Assembly (NCBI GenBank): GCA_963677165.2
Contig: CAXXSX010000002.1
Coordinates: 3,100,001-3,164,000 of the forward strand
Length of the DNA: 64,000 nt
DNA from: JAFGXT01 sp963677165
Lineage (GTDB): Bacteria > Verrucomicrobiota > Lentisphaeria > Victivallales > SZUA-371
Direction: 5' to 3'
Part shown: positions 37,080 to 46,237 of the stretch, one piece after another
Numbering within the stretch: the first letter of the stretch is position 1
Layout: every line of letters starts with the position of its first letter
Position numbers and translations under genes: made by a program
Notes under the pieces: generated by a model
Told to the model about the DNA's origin: nothing
Seen by the model: the letters and a program-made list of their open reading frames with translations, nothing else
Databases searched by the model: none

Positions 37080-37336
37080 TTTGCATTTTGATGAGGAGAG
37101 GTTTTCTCTTCATCAAAAACATAAATACTGGTTTGTCTAAGGCTGGTGAGCCGCTGGTGCGGCGGGCGTTTTTATCTAAAATTGCCCCTACTCAGAAGGA
37201 TGCTATTTAGTAGTGCCTGTTCTGATAAAACCGGCACACCGTGCATCAGCACGGCAGATATTTGCATTGCATTCATGTAAGTTATTATCTTGGCGGCAGT
37301 TTATCTGCCGCCTTTTTTCTACTGGGAGGATGTGTT
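37080..37336 (+). other. Intergenic region with three hairpins after gpmI
   Basis: Hairpins lie at 37150-37163 (GCCGC-TGGT-GCGGC, T run a few bases later), 37239-37254 (CCGTGC-ATCA-GCACGG) and 37292-37318 (the strong terminator below). The first may end gpmI transcripts; the second has no T run. No ORF is convincing here. Confidence 0.45.
37292..37318 (+). terminator. Intrinsic terminator just upstream of the membrane-protein gene
   Basis: GGCGGCAG (37292-37299), five-base loop, CTGCCGCC, then TTTTTT. It sits 18 bases before the next start, so it either ends the gpmI transcript or acts as an attenuator for the downstream gene. Confidence 0.8.
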
Positions 37337-39115
37337 TTGAAGCCGTTAAAAATAACTTTGGTTGTCATGCTTGCTGTTACGGCAGTATATTTACTGATAC
37401 TGCTGATGCAGCCGTCGGGATCATTCTGGATTACCGATTGCGGCAATAAATTTATCCTTGTTCAGAACATGAATCGGACCGGGTCGATTAATATCGCTTA
37501 TCCATCGGCAGATATTGATCCCGATGGACGGTTCTTTCCTAAAGCTGACTTCCATTTTCAGCGTGTTGGCGATAAATTTCAGTCATTTTATCCACCGTAT
37601 TATCCATGGCTTGGATTGCAGGCATGGCGGCTTGCCGGTACTGCCGGACTTAGTCTTTTGTCGATGCTGTCGATGCTGGTGGTCATCTGGCTGAGTACTG
37701 TTATTGCCGACCGGATGGGCATTAAGGATCAATGGCGGATAACGGTGCCGGTACTTGCGTTTTGTACGCCGTTTTTCTTTTATTCCCAAGTATTTTGGGA
37801 GCATGGCTTTTCAATCATTTTTTCTTCGCTGGCGTTTATTTTGCTGCTCAAGTGGGGACCGGGAAATTCACGCGAGGATCAGGAAACTCTGCAGGGCAGG
37901 GGATACCTGTTCATGGCACTGGCCGGGATATTGATGGGCATTTCATGTATCTTTCGTGAAGAGAGTTATTTATTTTTTGGCGCCGCCGGTCTGGCAATGT
38001 TGTTAATGCGGGTGCCGGTTCGGCGTTTGGCCGTTTACGGCGCTTCCTGGGCCGTTGCACTTACCCCGGCCTGGTTGTGGCAGTATTCGACTTACGGTAA
38101 TATCATGGGAATTCACGCCGTTGGCTATCGGTCTTTGGCGCAATACTCCGTTGCCGATACCTTGTTCGATAAGGTTATGCTGAAAATCAGCAATTTTTAT
38201 GTGTTTTTACTTGAGTTCGGAGCCACGGCTCCTCCGCCGTCAAAATGGTTTATTGCCGCGGCACTTCCAGCCGCGATATTGATTTTACTGGGAATTTATA
38301 CCAGCAATAAACGCAGGTCGTTCAGGATTTCCCGTTCGGTGCTCGCAATCATTTGCGCGTTGATATCGCTGATCATGGTTGTATTGCTGTATCGCAATGA
38401 CGCACCGGTGATCAATACGCTGTTTACAAAAGGGGTTATTGCCGGATCTCCGTTTTTACTGCTGATTTTCTGTTATGGACGTGAGATGTGGGGCGAAAAT
38501 ATCCGATTGAAATTCGCACTGATTACATCGGCGATTTTTGCTGTGGTTACCTGTCTGGCATTGAATCAGGGGGTATTGGGTGTGATCTGGGGGGCGCGCC
38601 ATTTTCTGGTACTGTTTCCGGTGCTGGTGCCGCTGGCGGTTTGGGCGTTCAACCGTTTTGTGGTTGATGCATCAGGCAGACTTATCAAGATTAATGCCAT
38701 TGGCGCGGCGGGACTATTGCTTGCCTCTTTGTTAATTCAGGGACATGCGGTCAGAACTCTATACATAAAAAAGAACGCCAGCAGCAAGGTAATTGAGACT
38801 CTGGCGTTAACTAAGCCGCAGATAATTGTTTCCGATGTCCACTGGTTAGCTGAGGATTGCGCGCCGCTGTATTTCAAAAAACATTTTATGCAGATTCGCA
38901 ACGACAGGGATTTGATTGACCTTGTTGCTCTGCTGAAACGTAACGGGATAAAGCAATTTACGCTGGCTCTTTCCGCCAGACCGCAATTCCGCCGTTTGAC
39001 CAATTACGGACTGAAACAGTTTATGAACCGTGTGGATATCGTTGGTCAGCAAGTTGTAAAAAGCCCCGGAGCGAAGTTTATGGACTTGATTATATCAGAG
39101 TGCCGGATTCGTTAA
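37337..39115 (+). CDS. Multi-span membrane protein, probable GT-C-type glycosyltransferase
   Basis: 592 residues from TTG 37337, chosen because GGGAGG ends seven bases before it; the same frame stays open upstream to 37241 through the terminator, which is not credible as protein. About 10-12 hydrophobic helices, e.g. ITLVVMLAVTAVYLLILLM, AIICALISLIMVVLL and AIGAAGLLLASLLIQGHAV. An early loop after helix 1 with acidic and aromatic residues (ADFHFQRVGDKFQSFYPPYY) resembles GT-C or ArnT-type transferases using lipid-linked sugars. The family is not certain. It converges on the paralogue pair at 39-41 kb. Confidence 0.65.
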   Translation: MKPLKITLVVMLAVTAVYLLILLMQPSGSFWITDCGNKFILVQNMNRTGSINIAYPSADIDPDGRFFPKADFHFQRVGDKFQSFYPPYYPWLGLQAWRLAGTAGLSLLSMLSMLVVIWLSTVIADRMGIKDQWRITVPVLAFCTPFFFYSQVFWEHGFSIIFSSLAFILLLKWGPGNSREDQETLQGRGYLFMALAGILMGISCIFREESYLFFGAAGLAMLLMRVPVRRLAVYGASWAVALTPAWLWQYSTYGNIMGIHAVGYRSLAQYSVADTLFDKVMLKISNFYVFLLEFGATAPPPSKWFIAAALPAAILILLGIYTSNKRRSFRISRSVLAIICALISLIMVVLLYRNDAPVINTLFTKGVIAGSPFLLLIFCYGREMWGENIRLKFALITSAIFAVVTCLALNQGVLGVIWGARHFLVLFPVLVPLAVWAFNRFVVDASGRLIKINAIGAAGLLLASLLIQGHAVRTLYIKKNASSKVIETLALTKPQIIVSDVHWLAEDCAPLYFKKHFMQIRNDRDLIDLVALLKRNGIKQFTLALSARPQFRRLTNYGLKQFMNRVDIVGQQVVKSPGAKFMDLIISECRIR

Positions 39116-39118
39116 AAA

Positions 39119-40069
39119 TTACCAGGGTTTTGTCTCTTCAATTTTCTTGATCAGGGCTTCGAGTTTGGATATTTCCTGTTGAAGCTTTTCAAGCTGTTCC
39201 TTCTTTTTGGTGATTTCACGAGGATAATGCTTCATTTTTCTTTCATCGTCGGCCCTATATTTTTCTCTATAATAATATCTGCCCTGCTTGTCTCTTTTTC
39301 GTTCGGTATACGGTCTGATATTTTTTAGTTCTACTTCCATTTGTTCTATTTCTCGCTTCAGACGTTTTATGTCTGATTGTTTTGCGGCAATATCATCTTT
39401 AAACTTTTGTACATATACGGAACGCTCCACAAACTGTTTTTTACGTTGTGCGGTCATTGCTTTGTTCAGCTCATAGATTGTTCCTTGTTCATCTTGAACA
39501 AAACCAATGTTGGCGACAGTAAGTAATTTTGTCAGGTCATTGGCTTTGAAAGTTTTGAACGTTTTGCCTCTGTATGCTTTCAGGTTATAATTGCCTTGTT
39601 TGGCGGTAAAGCAGTAGACGTCTTTTGACTTTGAAAATTGTTCTGCCAGATTTTTAGGCGTAAGGGCTTTCTTGGCAATAGACTTTAACAGAAAACCGAA
39701 CCCGATCTTGAGCGAGCCCTCGGCAGAATAAAATTCAATTGCGTGCGAGTAGATTTTTGCGTCAGTAATAATTCCGTCAAGTTTTACATTGTGTTCAACT
39801 TTGGTTTCATGAAAAGATTCCGCTTTGGTTGTTGCGCCGGCCTGATTTTTCTTTTCTATCGTTTTCGCAATATAATCGTAGGTTAGAGTCGCACTGTTTG
39901 AGCCGGAAAAGAATTCGACTTCAGACTGACCAAAATTGATTTTATCAAGTTTGCCCTTGAGATAATATACATTGGGTTGGTTCGTTTGACTTGGAGAAGT
40001 CGGAGTTGTTTGTGCGCATACCGCGGCGGAAAAGAGTGCTGTAATAAATAAAATGAACCATTTTTTCAT
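39119..40069 (-). CDS. Secreted coiled-coil protein, paralogue 1
   Basis: 316 residues from ATG 40069. Signal peptide KKWFILFITALFSAAVCAQ. The mature part has a beta-rich region (YYLKGKLDKINFGQSEVEFF, SATLTYDYIAKTIEKKNQAG, IGFGFLLKSIAKKALTPKNL). A charged C-terminal coiled coil ends KKIEETKPW. Not a family I know. It is clearly homologous to the next gene, so the two arose by tandem duplication. Probably periplasmic. Confidence 0.75.
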   Translation of the reverse strand: MKKWFILFITALFSAAVCAQTTPTSPSQTNQPNVYYLKGKLDKINFGQSEVEFFSGSNSATLTYDYIAKTIEKKNQAGATTKAESFHETKVEHNVKLDGIITDAKIYSHAIEFYSAEGSLKIGFGFLLKSIAKKALTPKNLAEQFSKSKDVYCFTAKQGNYNLKAYRGKTFKTFKANDLTKLLTVANIGFVQDEQGTIYELNKAMTAQRKKQFVERSVYVQKFKDDIAAKQSDIKRLKREIEQMEVELKNIRPYTERKRDKQGRYYYREKYRADDERKMKHYPREITKKKEQLEKLQQEISKLEALIKKIEETKPW

Positions 40070-40207
40070 TTTCTGCTCCAATATAATTATTTGATAAAAA
40101 ATATAACAATTATTATGGTAAGTCAAGAAAAACGAAGTTATTTCTTCTGCAAATTGAGCCTGTGATTTTCTGAATTCGGATTGTGTCAGAGGGCCGGATT
40201 CGTTGAG

Positions 40208-41188
40208 TTACCAGGGCTTCGCTGATTTTAATTTTGCCAGTAAAGTGTTAATAATAGAAATTTGCTCATCCAATTCTTCAATTCTATGTTCTGTTGATCT
40301 GATCTTCTTTTTAAGTTTTCTGATATCAGAAGAATATGGGTTTTCGCTTTTTGAATAACTTTTTCTATTGAAGGTCTTATCATATTTCATTCTATCTCTT
40401 AAGCGTTTTCTCCATAAATAGGATTTGTCCTGATAATCTTCAAGGGTCTTTTGTGAAGACTTGTTTTCAGCTTCATATTGTTTTTTTTGCTTGTTTTTCA
40501 GTATCAAAACCGTTTCCTGATTTTTAATGAAAGCAGCAATCGGGGGATACTGGGTTTCATGGTTTATTTGACAGCCCCTGGTTATTTTGAAGATCGTTTT
40601 TTTCTCGTCCTGTACGAAGACATATTGGGACGTAACAACAAGTTTTTTATATATATCTCCAGGATGAGGAGATTTAAAGTAGTTTTTCTTCCATGCCTTC
40701 AGCCGGTTTCCGTTGGATAGTTTTCTAAAACAGTACAGCTCTTCTGACCTTGAAAACATTCTTGCCAGATTCCCGGGGCTTATCGCTTTTTTCGTAATTG
40801 ATTTGAGTAGGAAAGCAAAGCTGATTTTTATAGAACCATCGGGAGAAATAAAATTTACGGCATCTTGACCGATCTGGGCCTGAGTGATCGCGTCCTTTAG
40901 TTTTACTGTCTGAACTTTTTCGTCCTGGTTGTCGGCTTTTTCCGCATTGGTCTTTGCGCCAGCCTCACTTTTTTTCTTGATGATTTTTGCTATATAATCA
41001 TAGCTTAGACTGATCTCTCCGGCAGACGAGAAAAACTTTACTCTGGAAGGCTCAAAACGAATTTTTGTTAATTTGCCTTCCAGTAGGATAATTTGTGGCT
41101 GATTATCAGTATTGGAAGCGGCTGGTTCTTCCGCTCCTTGTAATGCGATTGTTGTAACTGCAAGTATTAATATTGTCCATTTAACCAT
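40208..41188 (-). CDS. Secreted coiled-coil protein, paralogue 2
   Basis: 326 residues with a signal peptide (MVKWTILILAVTTIALQGAE). It matches the 39119 protein throughout: LLEGKLTKIRFEPSRVKFFS, LSYDYIAKIIKKKSEAGAKT, ISFAFLLKSITKKAISPGNL and the C-terminal LKSAKPW. The coiled-coil segment is Lys/Arg-rich. Function unknown. Downstream of its stop a scrap matches the 3' end of the gene at 37337, marking the duplication unit. Confidence 0.75.
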   Translation of the reverse strand: MVKWTILILAVTTIALQGAEEPAASNTDNQPQIILLEGKLTKIRFEPSRVKFFSSAGEISLSYDYIAKIIKKKSEAGAKTNAEKADNQDEKVQTVKLKDAITQAQIGQDAVNFISPDGSIKISFAFLLKSITKKAISPGNLARMFSRSEELYCFRKLSNGNRLKAWKKNYFKSPHPGDIYKKLVVTSQYVFVQDEKKTIFKITRGCQINHETQYPPIAAFIKNQETVLILKNKQKKQYEAENKSSQKTLEDYQDKSYLWRKRLRDRMKYDKTFNRKSYSKSENPYSSDIRKLKKKIRSTEHRIEELDEQISIINTLLAKLKSAKPW

Positions 41189-41288
41189 CTGCTACTCCAA
41201 AATCTGAATATTTTAATCTTTTCAGGAGTAGCACAATATAACAATTGTTTTAGGGTGTCAAGGAAAAATAGACAATAATATTTGTTGT

Positions 41289-42131
41289 TTATTTTTCCAG
41301 TGAATACAACCAGGATATTTCCTCGGACCAGATTGTGTCGTCAATGGTCTCAAGGATCATTGGTATTTCTTCGCATTCCGAGGCGTTCATTACATATTCA
41401 AAGATAGCATTGCCGATGGTTCCCTGTCTTAGGGAGTGGTGACGATCAAGGTGCGATGCGTAATCTGATTTTGCATCATTCAGATGCATGCCACGCAGAT
41501 ATTTCAGTCCTACTATCTTATCGACTTCCGCAAAAGTGGTCCTGCACGCTTCCCCAGTTCTTAGATCGTATCCGGCAGCAAAAGTATGACAGGTATCCAG
41601 ACAGATTCCAACTCTTGATTTATCTTCCACTGTGTCGATTATTTCTGCAAGATGCTCGAATTTACAGCCGATATTGCTGCCTTGTCCGGCGGTGTTTTCT
41701 ATGACTGCTGTAACTTCCGGAACCTGTTCCAGTGCGCGATTGATTGATTCTCCGCAGAGTTTACAGGCTTCGCTTACGGTTATTTCCTTTAACGTACTGC
41801 CAGGATGAAAGTTGAGATATTTGAGTCCAAGTTGGTGACAGCGTTCCATTTCATCAACGAATGCGTCGAGGGATTTCTGGCGTTTTTCCGGATCAGGATG
41901 ACAGAGGTTGATCAAATAGCTGTCATGGGGTAGAATATGTTCCGGCTTATATCCGAATTTCTCGCAGTTTTTCTGGAACGCGTCGATACTTTTTGTGGTC
42001 AGCGGTTTTGCCTTCCACTGACGTTGATTTTTGGTGAACAACGCAAAAGCTTTTGCTCCGATGGTATTGGCATTGACTGGTGCGTTTTCGACTCCGCCAG
42101 AGGCGCTGACATGAGCTCCAATTCTTTTCAT
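41289..42131 (-). CDS. nfo: Endonuclease IV
   Basis: 280 residues, the normal Nfo length. AP endonuclease that nicks 5' to abasic sites and works with three zinc ions. TIM-barrel motifs are intact: MKRIGAHVSASGGVENAPVN, YLNFHPGST, AVIENTAGQGSNIG, VGICLDTCHTFAAGYDLRT, MHLNDAKSDYASHLDRHHSL and a C-terminal PMILETIDD. AAAGGA precedes the ATG. It starts just after the stop of the toroid-fold gene, so they may be co-transcribed. Confidence 0.96.
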   Translation of the reverse strand: MKRIGAHVSASGGVENAPVNANTIGAKAFALFTKNQRQWKAKPLTTKSIDAFQKNCEKFGYKPEHILPHDSYLINLCHPDPEKRQKSLDAFVDEMERCHQLGLKYLNFHPGSTLKEITVSEACKLCGESINRALEQVPEVTAVIENTAGQGSNIGCKFEHLAEIIDTVEDKSRVGICLDTCHTFAAGYDLRTGEACRTTFAEVDKIVGLKYLRGMHLNDAKSDYASHLDRHHSLRQGTIGNAIFEYVMNASECEEIPMILETIDDTIWSEEISWLYSLEK

Positions 42132-42134
42132 ATA

Positions 42135-43352
42135 TTATAATCCTTTATTTTTTATCTTTGAAGCCTGAAGATACGGCATGTAGTTCATCATTGCACTGAT
42201 GGAGTGCTGTACATAGTCAATACGAATTTCCCCCATGCGTTGTTCATAACCCGGACTGTTCATTTCTATTGGCAGTGGAGCCGTTGACCTGGAGAAGCCG
42301 CCTTTCAGAGGACCATTGAGTATTTGGGCGTTCATCAGGTAGATCAGCCCATAGCGAATTCTGTGATCCAGACGTTTTTGCGCATTGGCATTCGTTATGA
42401 ATTTTCGCAGGGCCACCAGCCCTTCCAGGCGAGTGGCTGTTGGACAGGTCATTGCATGCACAAACGAGCCGAAAATTTTAGGATCATCACTTTTCAGGTT
42501 CTGGGCGAATACATAGCTGTTTGCGATTTGCAGAGCGTGAATCGAGAGAAGTTTTCTCTCTTCATCTGTAAGCTTGTCTCCTGCGGTTCTGAATAGTTCT
42601 TCTGTGGCGATGATAGTCCATTGATCCATTGGAATGTCTTTGGCGTATTTATCTCGCTTTGCCAGAAACAGCAGAAACTTTTTAGCTCCGGTTACCCATT
42701 TTTCGTTGGGGTCGATTGCATTGAGCTTCAATAGTCCCAGGGCGGATTCGCCGGGATAATACAGGGAGTTTTTGCCTTTTAAAAGGTCTGTTGCCATACA
42801 AAGAGTTGAGTATGACGAGCCGTTGGGCTTCTGCATTTTTAACAAAAATTTTCCCAGGCCACGGAGTTGTTCCAGAGTTACAATTCCGTGTTGGCTTTTG
42901 CAAAGCGGCGTAAGAGCGCAGAGCGCTAGAGCTGATGCTCCCAATTTGGCTTCCGGCTGTTTATTTCCTTCCAGGTCTTCCGGTTTGGATATAATGGCCT
43001 GGCAGCCCGGATATGCCGGGAGTTCTTTCAGGTAGTGATTTACGAGGTATTTTGCGGCTAAACGGGTTTTGTACATTGCCGGCGGATCATATTTCAGCCC
43101 CTCTACCATGGCATAAACTGTTCCGGCATGACGTACAATGTTGTATTGGCCTGGCGGATACTTTACATTGGGATCGGTATGCTGACAATAGGCAAACCTG
43201 CCTTTTGCATTAACTGCATTACAAAGGTATTTCATGCCCAGCCAGATTGATGTTTGCAGGCGGGAACGGTCAATCACCGGTTCGGAGGCGTTGACGGTAT
43301 ACAAAAAAGTAACGCAGAATACCAGAGAACAAATTACAAATTTTAATATCAT
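42135..43352 (-). CDS. Secreted protein with alpha/alpha-toroid (prenyltransferase-like) repeats
   Basis: 405 residues from ATG 43352 (MILKFVICSLVFCVTFLYTV, signal peptide); an earlier in-frame ATG overlaps zwf. The mature part has repeated helix pairs with SIWLGMKYLCNAVNAKGRFA, LGASALALCALTPL, GESALGLLKLNAI, MDQWTIIATEELF and RYGLIYLMNAQILNGPLKGG, the pattern of squalene-cyclase or prenyltransferase-type toroids found in periplasmic and macroglobulin-like proteins. No catalytic motif is recognised. It lies 17 bases after zwf, probably in one operon. Confidence 0.65.
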   Translation of the reverse strand: MILKFVICSLVFCVTFLYTVNASEPVIDRSRLQTSIWLGMKYLCNAVNAKGRFAYCQHTDPNVKYPPGQYNIVRHAGTVYAMVEGLKYDPPAMYKTRLAAKYLVNHYLKELPAYPGCQAIISKPEDLEGNKQPEAKLGASALALCALTPLCKSQHGIVTLEQLRGLGKFLLKMQKPNGSSYSTLCMATDLLKGKNSLYYPGESALGLLKLNAIDPNEKWVTGAKKFLLFLAKRDKYAKDIPMDQWTIIATEELFRTAGDKLTDEERKLLSIHALQIANSYVFAQNLKSDDPKIFGSFVHAMTCPTATRLEGLVALRKFITNANAQKRLDHRIRYGLIYLMNAQILNGPLKGGFSRSTAPLPIEMNSPGYEQRMGEIRIDYVQHSISAMMNYMPYLQASKIKNKGL

Positions 43353-43369
43353 TATTACTTTCTTGTTGA

Positions 43370-44908
43370 TTATTGGATATTGCGCCATCTCAGGCCGTCT
43401 TTGTGAAAACGAAGTGCGGCTTCTTCCGGACCCTGGCCTCCTGATTCATAAATATGCAAGGGAATCGGTGAGTCCGGTGCCTCCCAGATGTTCAGGATAG
43501 GTTCGAATAGTTCCCATGATGCTTTGATGATGTCATTACGGATAAACAGTGTCTGGTCGCCGAGCATGCAGTCTAACAGCAGACGTTCATATGCTCCCAA
43601 AGCAGTGCTGTCGAAGACCTCTGAATATTTGAAGTCCATGGTCAGTGTGCCCATACAGAGTTTAGGTCCTGGCTGTTTTGCCTCAATCGACAGTGCCATC
43701 CCTTCTTCTGGCTGAATGTTCAGTACCAGCTGATTCGCGTTCAAATCCTCTGCCCTGATCGGATCGAAGATGGAGTGGGGAACCTGTTTGAAGGTGATAG
43801 CTATTTCGCTGACGCGTTTTGCCAGACGCTTGCCGGAACGCAGATAAAACGGTACGCCGCGCCAGCGCCAGTTGTCGATGTAAAAGCGTCCGCAGGCGTA
43901 AGTTTCAATCATTGATTTTGGATCTACGCGTTCTTCCGATCGATAGCCGATGGCATCTTCGCCGTAGACTTTTCCCGGACCATATTGTCCTCTAATAAAT
44001 TCTTCGACGATGCGTTTGGGATCGTATGGCCTGATTGATTTAATCAGTTTCAGTTTTTCATTACGTACAGAGTTTGCGTCGAACGATGCAGGAGGTTCCA
44101 TCGCTACCAGCGACAGCATCTCCAGCATATGGTTCTGGAACATATCACGAAGCAGGCCGGACTGTTCATAGTATCCGGCGCGATGTTCCACGCCGATTGA
44201 TTCGGCGGCGGTGATCTGTACGCTCTGGATGTATTGATTGTTCCAGATCGGTTCAAAGATGATATTGGCAAAACGCATCATCATGATGTTTTGCACGGTT
44301 TCTTTGCCCAGATAGTGGTCAATACGGTAGATTTGGCTTTCACGCAATGTCTTGTGAAGCTGCATGTCGATGGTTTCGGCGCTTTGTAGATCGCGTCCGA
44401 AAGGTTTTTCAATGACTACATGGCGCCATGGGAAGCCGTTGGCCGGTTCATTGGTTAGTCCGGCATCACCCAGCAGGTTAACGATATCGGTATAAATATT
44501 TGAAGGCGTCGACAAATAATATACTCGACAGGCGTCAGCGCAGCGTCTGTTTTCAAGTTTACAGAGTTTTGCGGCGAGCTCGCTGTAAGTTTGCGGATCG
44601 TCATAATTGCCGGTGTGATAGAATACTTTGTCGATAAAACTCTTGAATTGTTCCGGATTCTTTTCCGCTACTCCTGATAGGCGTTCGGTTACCTTGTTCT
44701 TAAATTCCTCATCGGTCATTGGAGTACGTGCGCAGCCGACAATAATGGAATCTTCATGAAGAAGCTGTTTGCGGTATAGATGAAACAGCGCGGGCAGTAG
44801 TTTGCGGTGTGTCAGGTCGCCGGACGCGCCGAATATAACAATTGTATTGGGAATGGGGCTGACTTCGATGCAGAAGGATCCTCGCCAGACATCTCTGCTG
44901 TTGTTCAT
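43370..44908 (-). CDS. zwf: Glucose-6-phosphate 1-dehydrogenase
   Basis: 512 residues; oxidises glucose-6-phosphate with NADP, entry to the pentose phosphate pathway. NADP site FGASGDLTHRKLLPALFHLY at residues ~24-43, the signature RIDHYLGKETVQNIMMMRFA near 190, and the C-terminal beta+alpha domain (YERLLLDCMLGDQTLFIRND). A 15-residue N-terminal extension (MNNSRDVWRGSFCIE) is reproduced in decayed form upstream of the aldolase gene at 53.8 kb. A mobile element sits 51 bases upstream of the ATG, inside the promoter region. Confidence 0.96.
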   Translation of the reverse strand: MNNSRDVWRGSFCIEVSPIPNTIVIFGASGDLTHRKLLPALFHLYRKQLLHEDSIIVGCARTPMTDEEFKNKVTERLSGVAEKNPEQFKSFIDKVFYHTGNYDDPQTYSELAAKLCKLENRRCADACRVYYLSTPSNIYTDIVNLLGDAGLTNEPANGFPWRHVVIEKPFGRDLQSAETIDMQLHKTLRESQIYRIDHYLGKETVQNIMMMRFANIIFEPIWNNQYIQSVQITAAESIGVEHRAGYYEQSGLLRDMFQNHMLEMLSLVAMEPPASFDANSVRNEKLKLIKSIRPYDPKRIVEEFIRGQYGPGKVYGEDAIGYRSEERVDPKSMIETYACGRFYIDNWRWRGVPFYLRSGKRLAKRVSEIAITFKQVPHSIFDPIRAEDLNANQLVLNIQPEEGMALSIEAKQPGPKLCMGTLTMDFKYSEVFDSTALGAYERLLLDCMLGDQTLFIRNDIIKASWELFEPILNIWEAPDSPIPLHIYESGGQGPEEAALRFHKDGLRWRNIQ

Positions 44909-44958
44909 GATAATCTATCCCTGGTTTAGTGTTTAAAGTGGATTCTTTAACATATGAA

Positions 44959-45101
44959 AAGAGTCTTGCGAAATGCAATTTTTGTGGTAGGGACGGTTCT
45001 CCGCAACCGTCCGCAATTTTGTGCCTAAGCACAAAATTCCGAGAAACGGCGCGCTACGGAGAGCACGCCCTACCCAAATTCGTCTATTTTGCACGATTCT
45101 T
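44959..45101 (-). mobile_element. 143-bp MITE-like element, copy A (upstream of zwf)
   Basis: Flanked by a perfect 11-base target duplication TAACATATGAA (44948-44958 and 45102-45112). Ends are imperfect inverted repeats, AAGAGTCTTGCGAAAT and the complement of AAGAATCGTGCAAAAT. Inside are three hairpins: GGACGGTT/AACCGTCC, TTTTGTGC/GCACAAAA and a GGCGCGCT-type stem. It is in reverse orientation to copies B and C and encodes no protein. A related site without it lies at ~53.9 kb. Confidence 0.85.
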
Positions 45102-45202
45102 TAACATATGAATATAAGGGAGATTTCAGGATTCGCAACAGGAGAAATATAAATTAGTGAAGAGTGTAACGTTTGGGAATATTAAGTTTATGAAAAAATA
45201 AC

Positions 45203-46228
45203 TCAGTATTTTGATTCGTCGCTGAATTTATTTTTAATTTCAATTATTTGTGGTAAAACATTAAGAAAAGAGTCTACCACACGGGGATCGAAATGTTCTC
45301 CTTTCTCCTTTTTTATTAATGAAACGGCATCATCTACACTCCAGGCTTCTTTGTAAGGCCTCTTACTGGTTAACGCATCAAAAACATCTGCAATAGCGGC
45401 TATTCTCCCCACAAGAGGTATTGCTTCGCCTTTCAGGTTATTGGGATAGCCTTTGCCATTCCATTTTTCATGATGAGTCAGAGCTACTTCTTTTGCCATT
45501 TTAATTAAATCAGAAGGATTATCTCCAATTATTTTAGCTCCATATTTACAATGATTTTTCATCTCACTAAACTCCTGATCTGTTAATTTACTCGGTTTTA
45601 ACAGTATATCGTCAGGAATGCCAATTTTTCCAATATCATGCATAGACGTTGCGTTTAGAATTAGTTCCGCTTGAGAAGTCTCTAGTCCCAGATCCAGTGC
45701 AATCAACTGGCAATATTTACTCATTCGTATTATGTGGAATCCTGTTTCAGAGTCCTTATACTCAGCTGCCGTACTTAAACGGTTAATAATTTCCTGTCTT
45801 GTTGAATTAAGCTCTTTGGTTCTTTCCGAAACCTGTTTTTCAAGAACTCTTTTCTGATCATACAATGCTAAATGAGTTTTGACTCTAGCTAATACGATTG
45901 GTGCGCTGACTGGTTTGATGATATAATCGACGGCTCCTAAATCCAAACCTTTGGTTTCATCAATTACCTGGTTTTTTGCCGTCACAAATATGATCGGAAT
46001 TTTTTGGGTCTTAATAGATGATTTTAAAATGCTACAGACTTCATATCCGGAGAGCTCAGGCATCATAATATCAAGTAGAATGAGATCCGGTTTCCGTTTT
46101 TTTGCTATGTCAATCGCAAGTAATCCATTGGTGGCAATTAATATGTTGTATTCACTACACAGTATTCCGTTCAAAACGTGTATGTTTTCTGGAGTGTCAT
46201 CAACTACTAAAATGGTTTGTTTTTCCAT
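45203..46228 (-). CDS. Response regulator with HD-GYP c-di-GMP phosphodiesterase domain
   Basis: 341 residues. Receiver domain: ILVVDDTPENIHVLNGIL, phosphoacceptor in LILLDIMMPELSGYEV, and a KPVSAPIVLARV end. A short coiled coil leads to the HD-GYP domain: SMHDIGKIGIPDDILLKPSK, ALTHHEKWNGKGYPNNL, AIADVFDALTSKRPYKEAW. HD-GYP enzymes hydrolyse cyclic di-GMP. It starts 9 bases after the hybrid kinase stop and is very likely its partner. AGAGGC precedes the ATG. Confidence 0.93.
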   Translation of the reverse strand: MEKQTILVVDDTPENIHVLNGILCSEYNILIATNGLLAIDIAKKRKPDLILLDIMMPELSGYEVCSILKSSIKTQKIPIIFVTAKNQVIDETKGLDLGAVDYIIKPVSAPIVLARVKTHLALYDQKRVLEKQVSERTKELNSTRQEIINRLSTAAEYKDSETGFHIIRMSKYCQLIALDLGLETSQAELILNATSMHDIGKIGIPDDILLKPSKLTDQEFSEMKNHCKYGAKIIGDNPSDLIKMAKEVALTHHEKWNGKGYPNNLKGEAIPLVGRIAAIADVFDALTSKRPYKEAWSVDDAVSLIKKEKGEHFDPRVVDSFLNVLPQIIEIKNKFSDESKY

Positions 46229-46237
46229 GCTGTGCCT

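Noticed and set aside
44929..45111. 60-codon plus-strand ORF across the mobile element near zwf
   Set aside because: It lies almost wholly within element copy A, whose hairpins and repeats explain the sequence.
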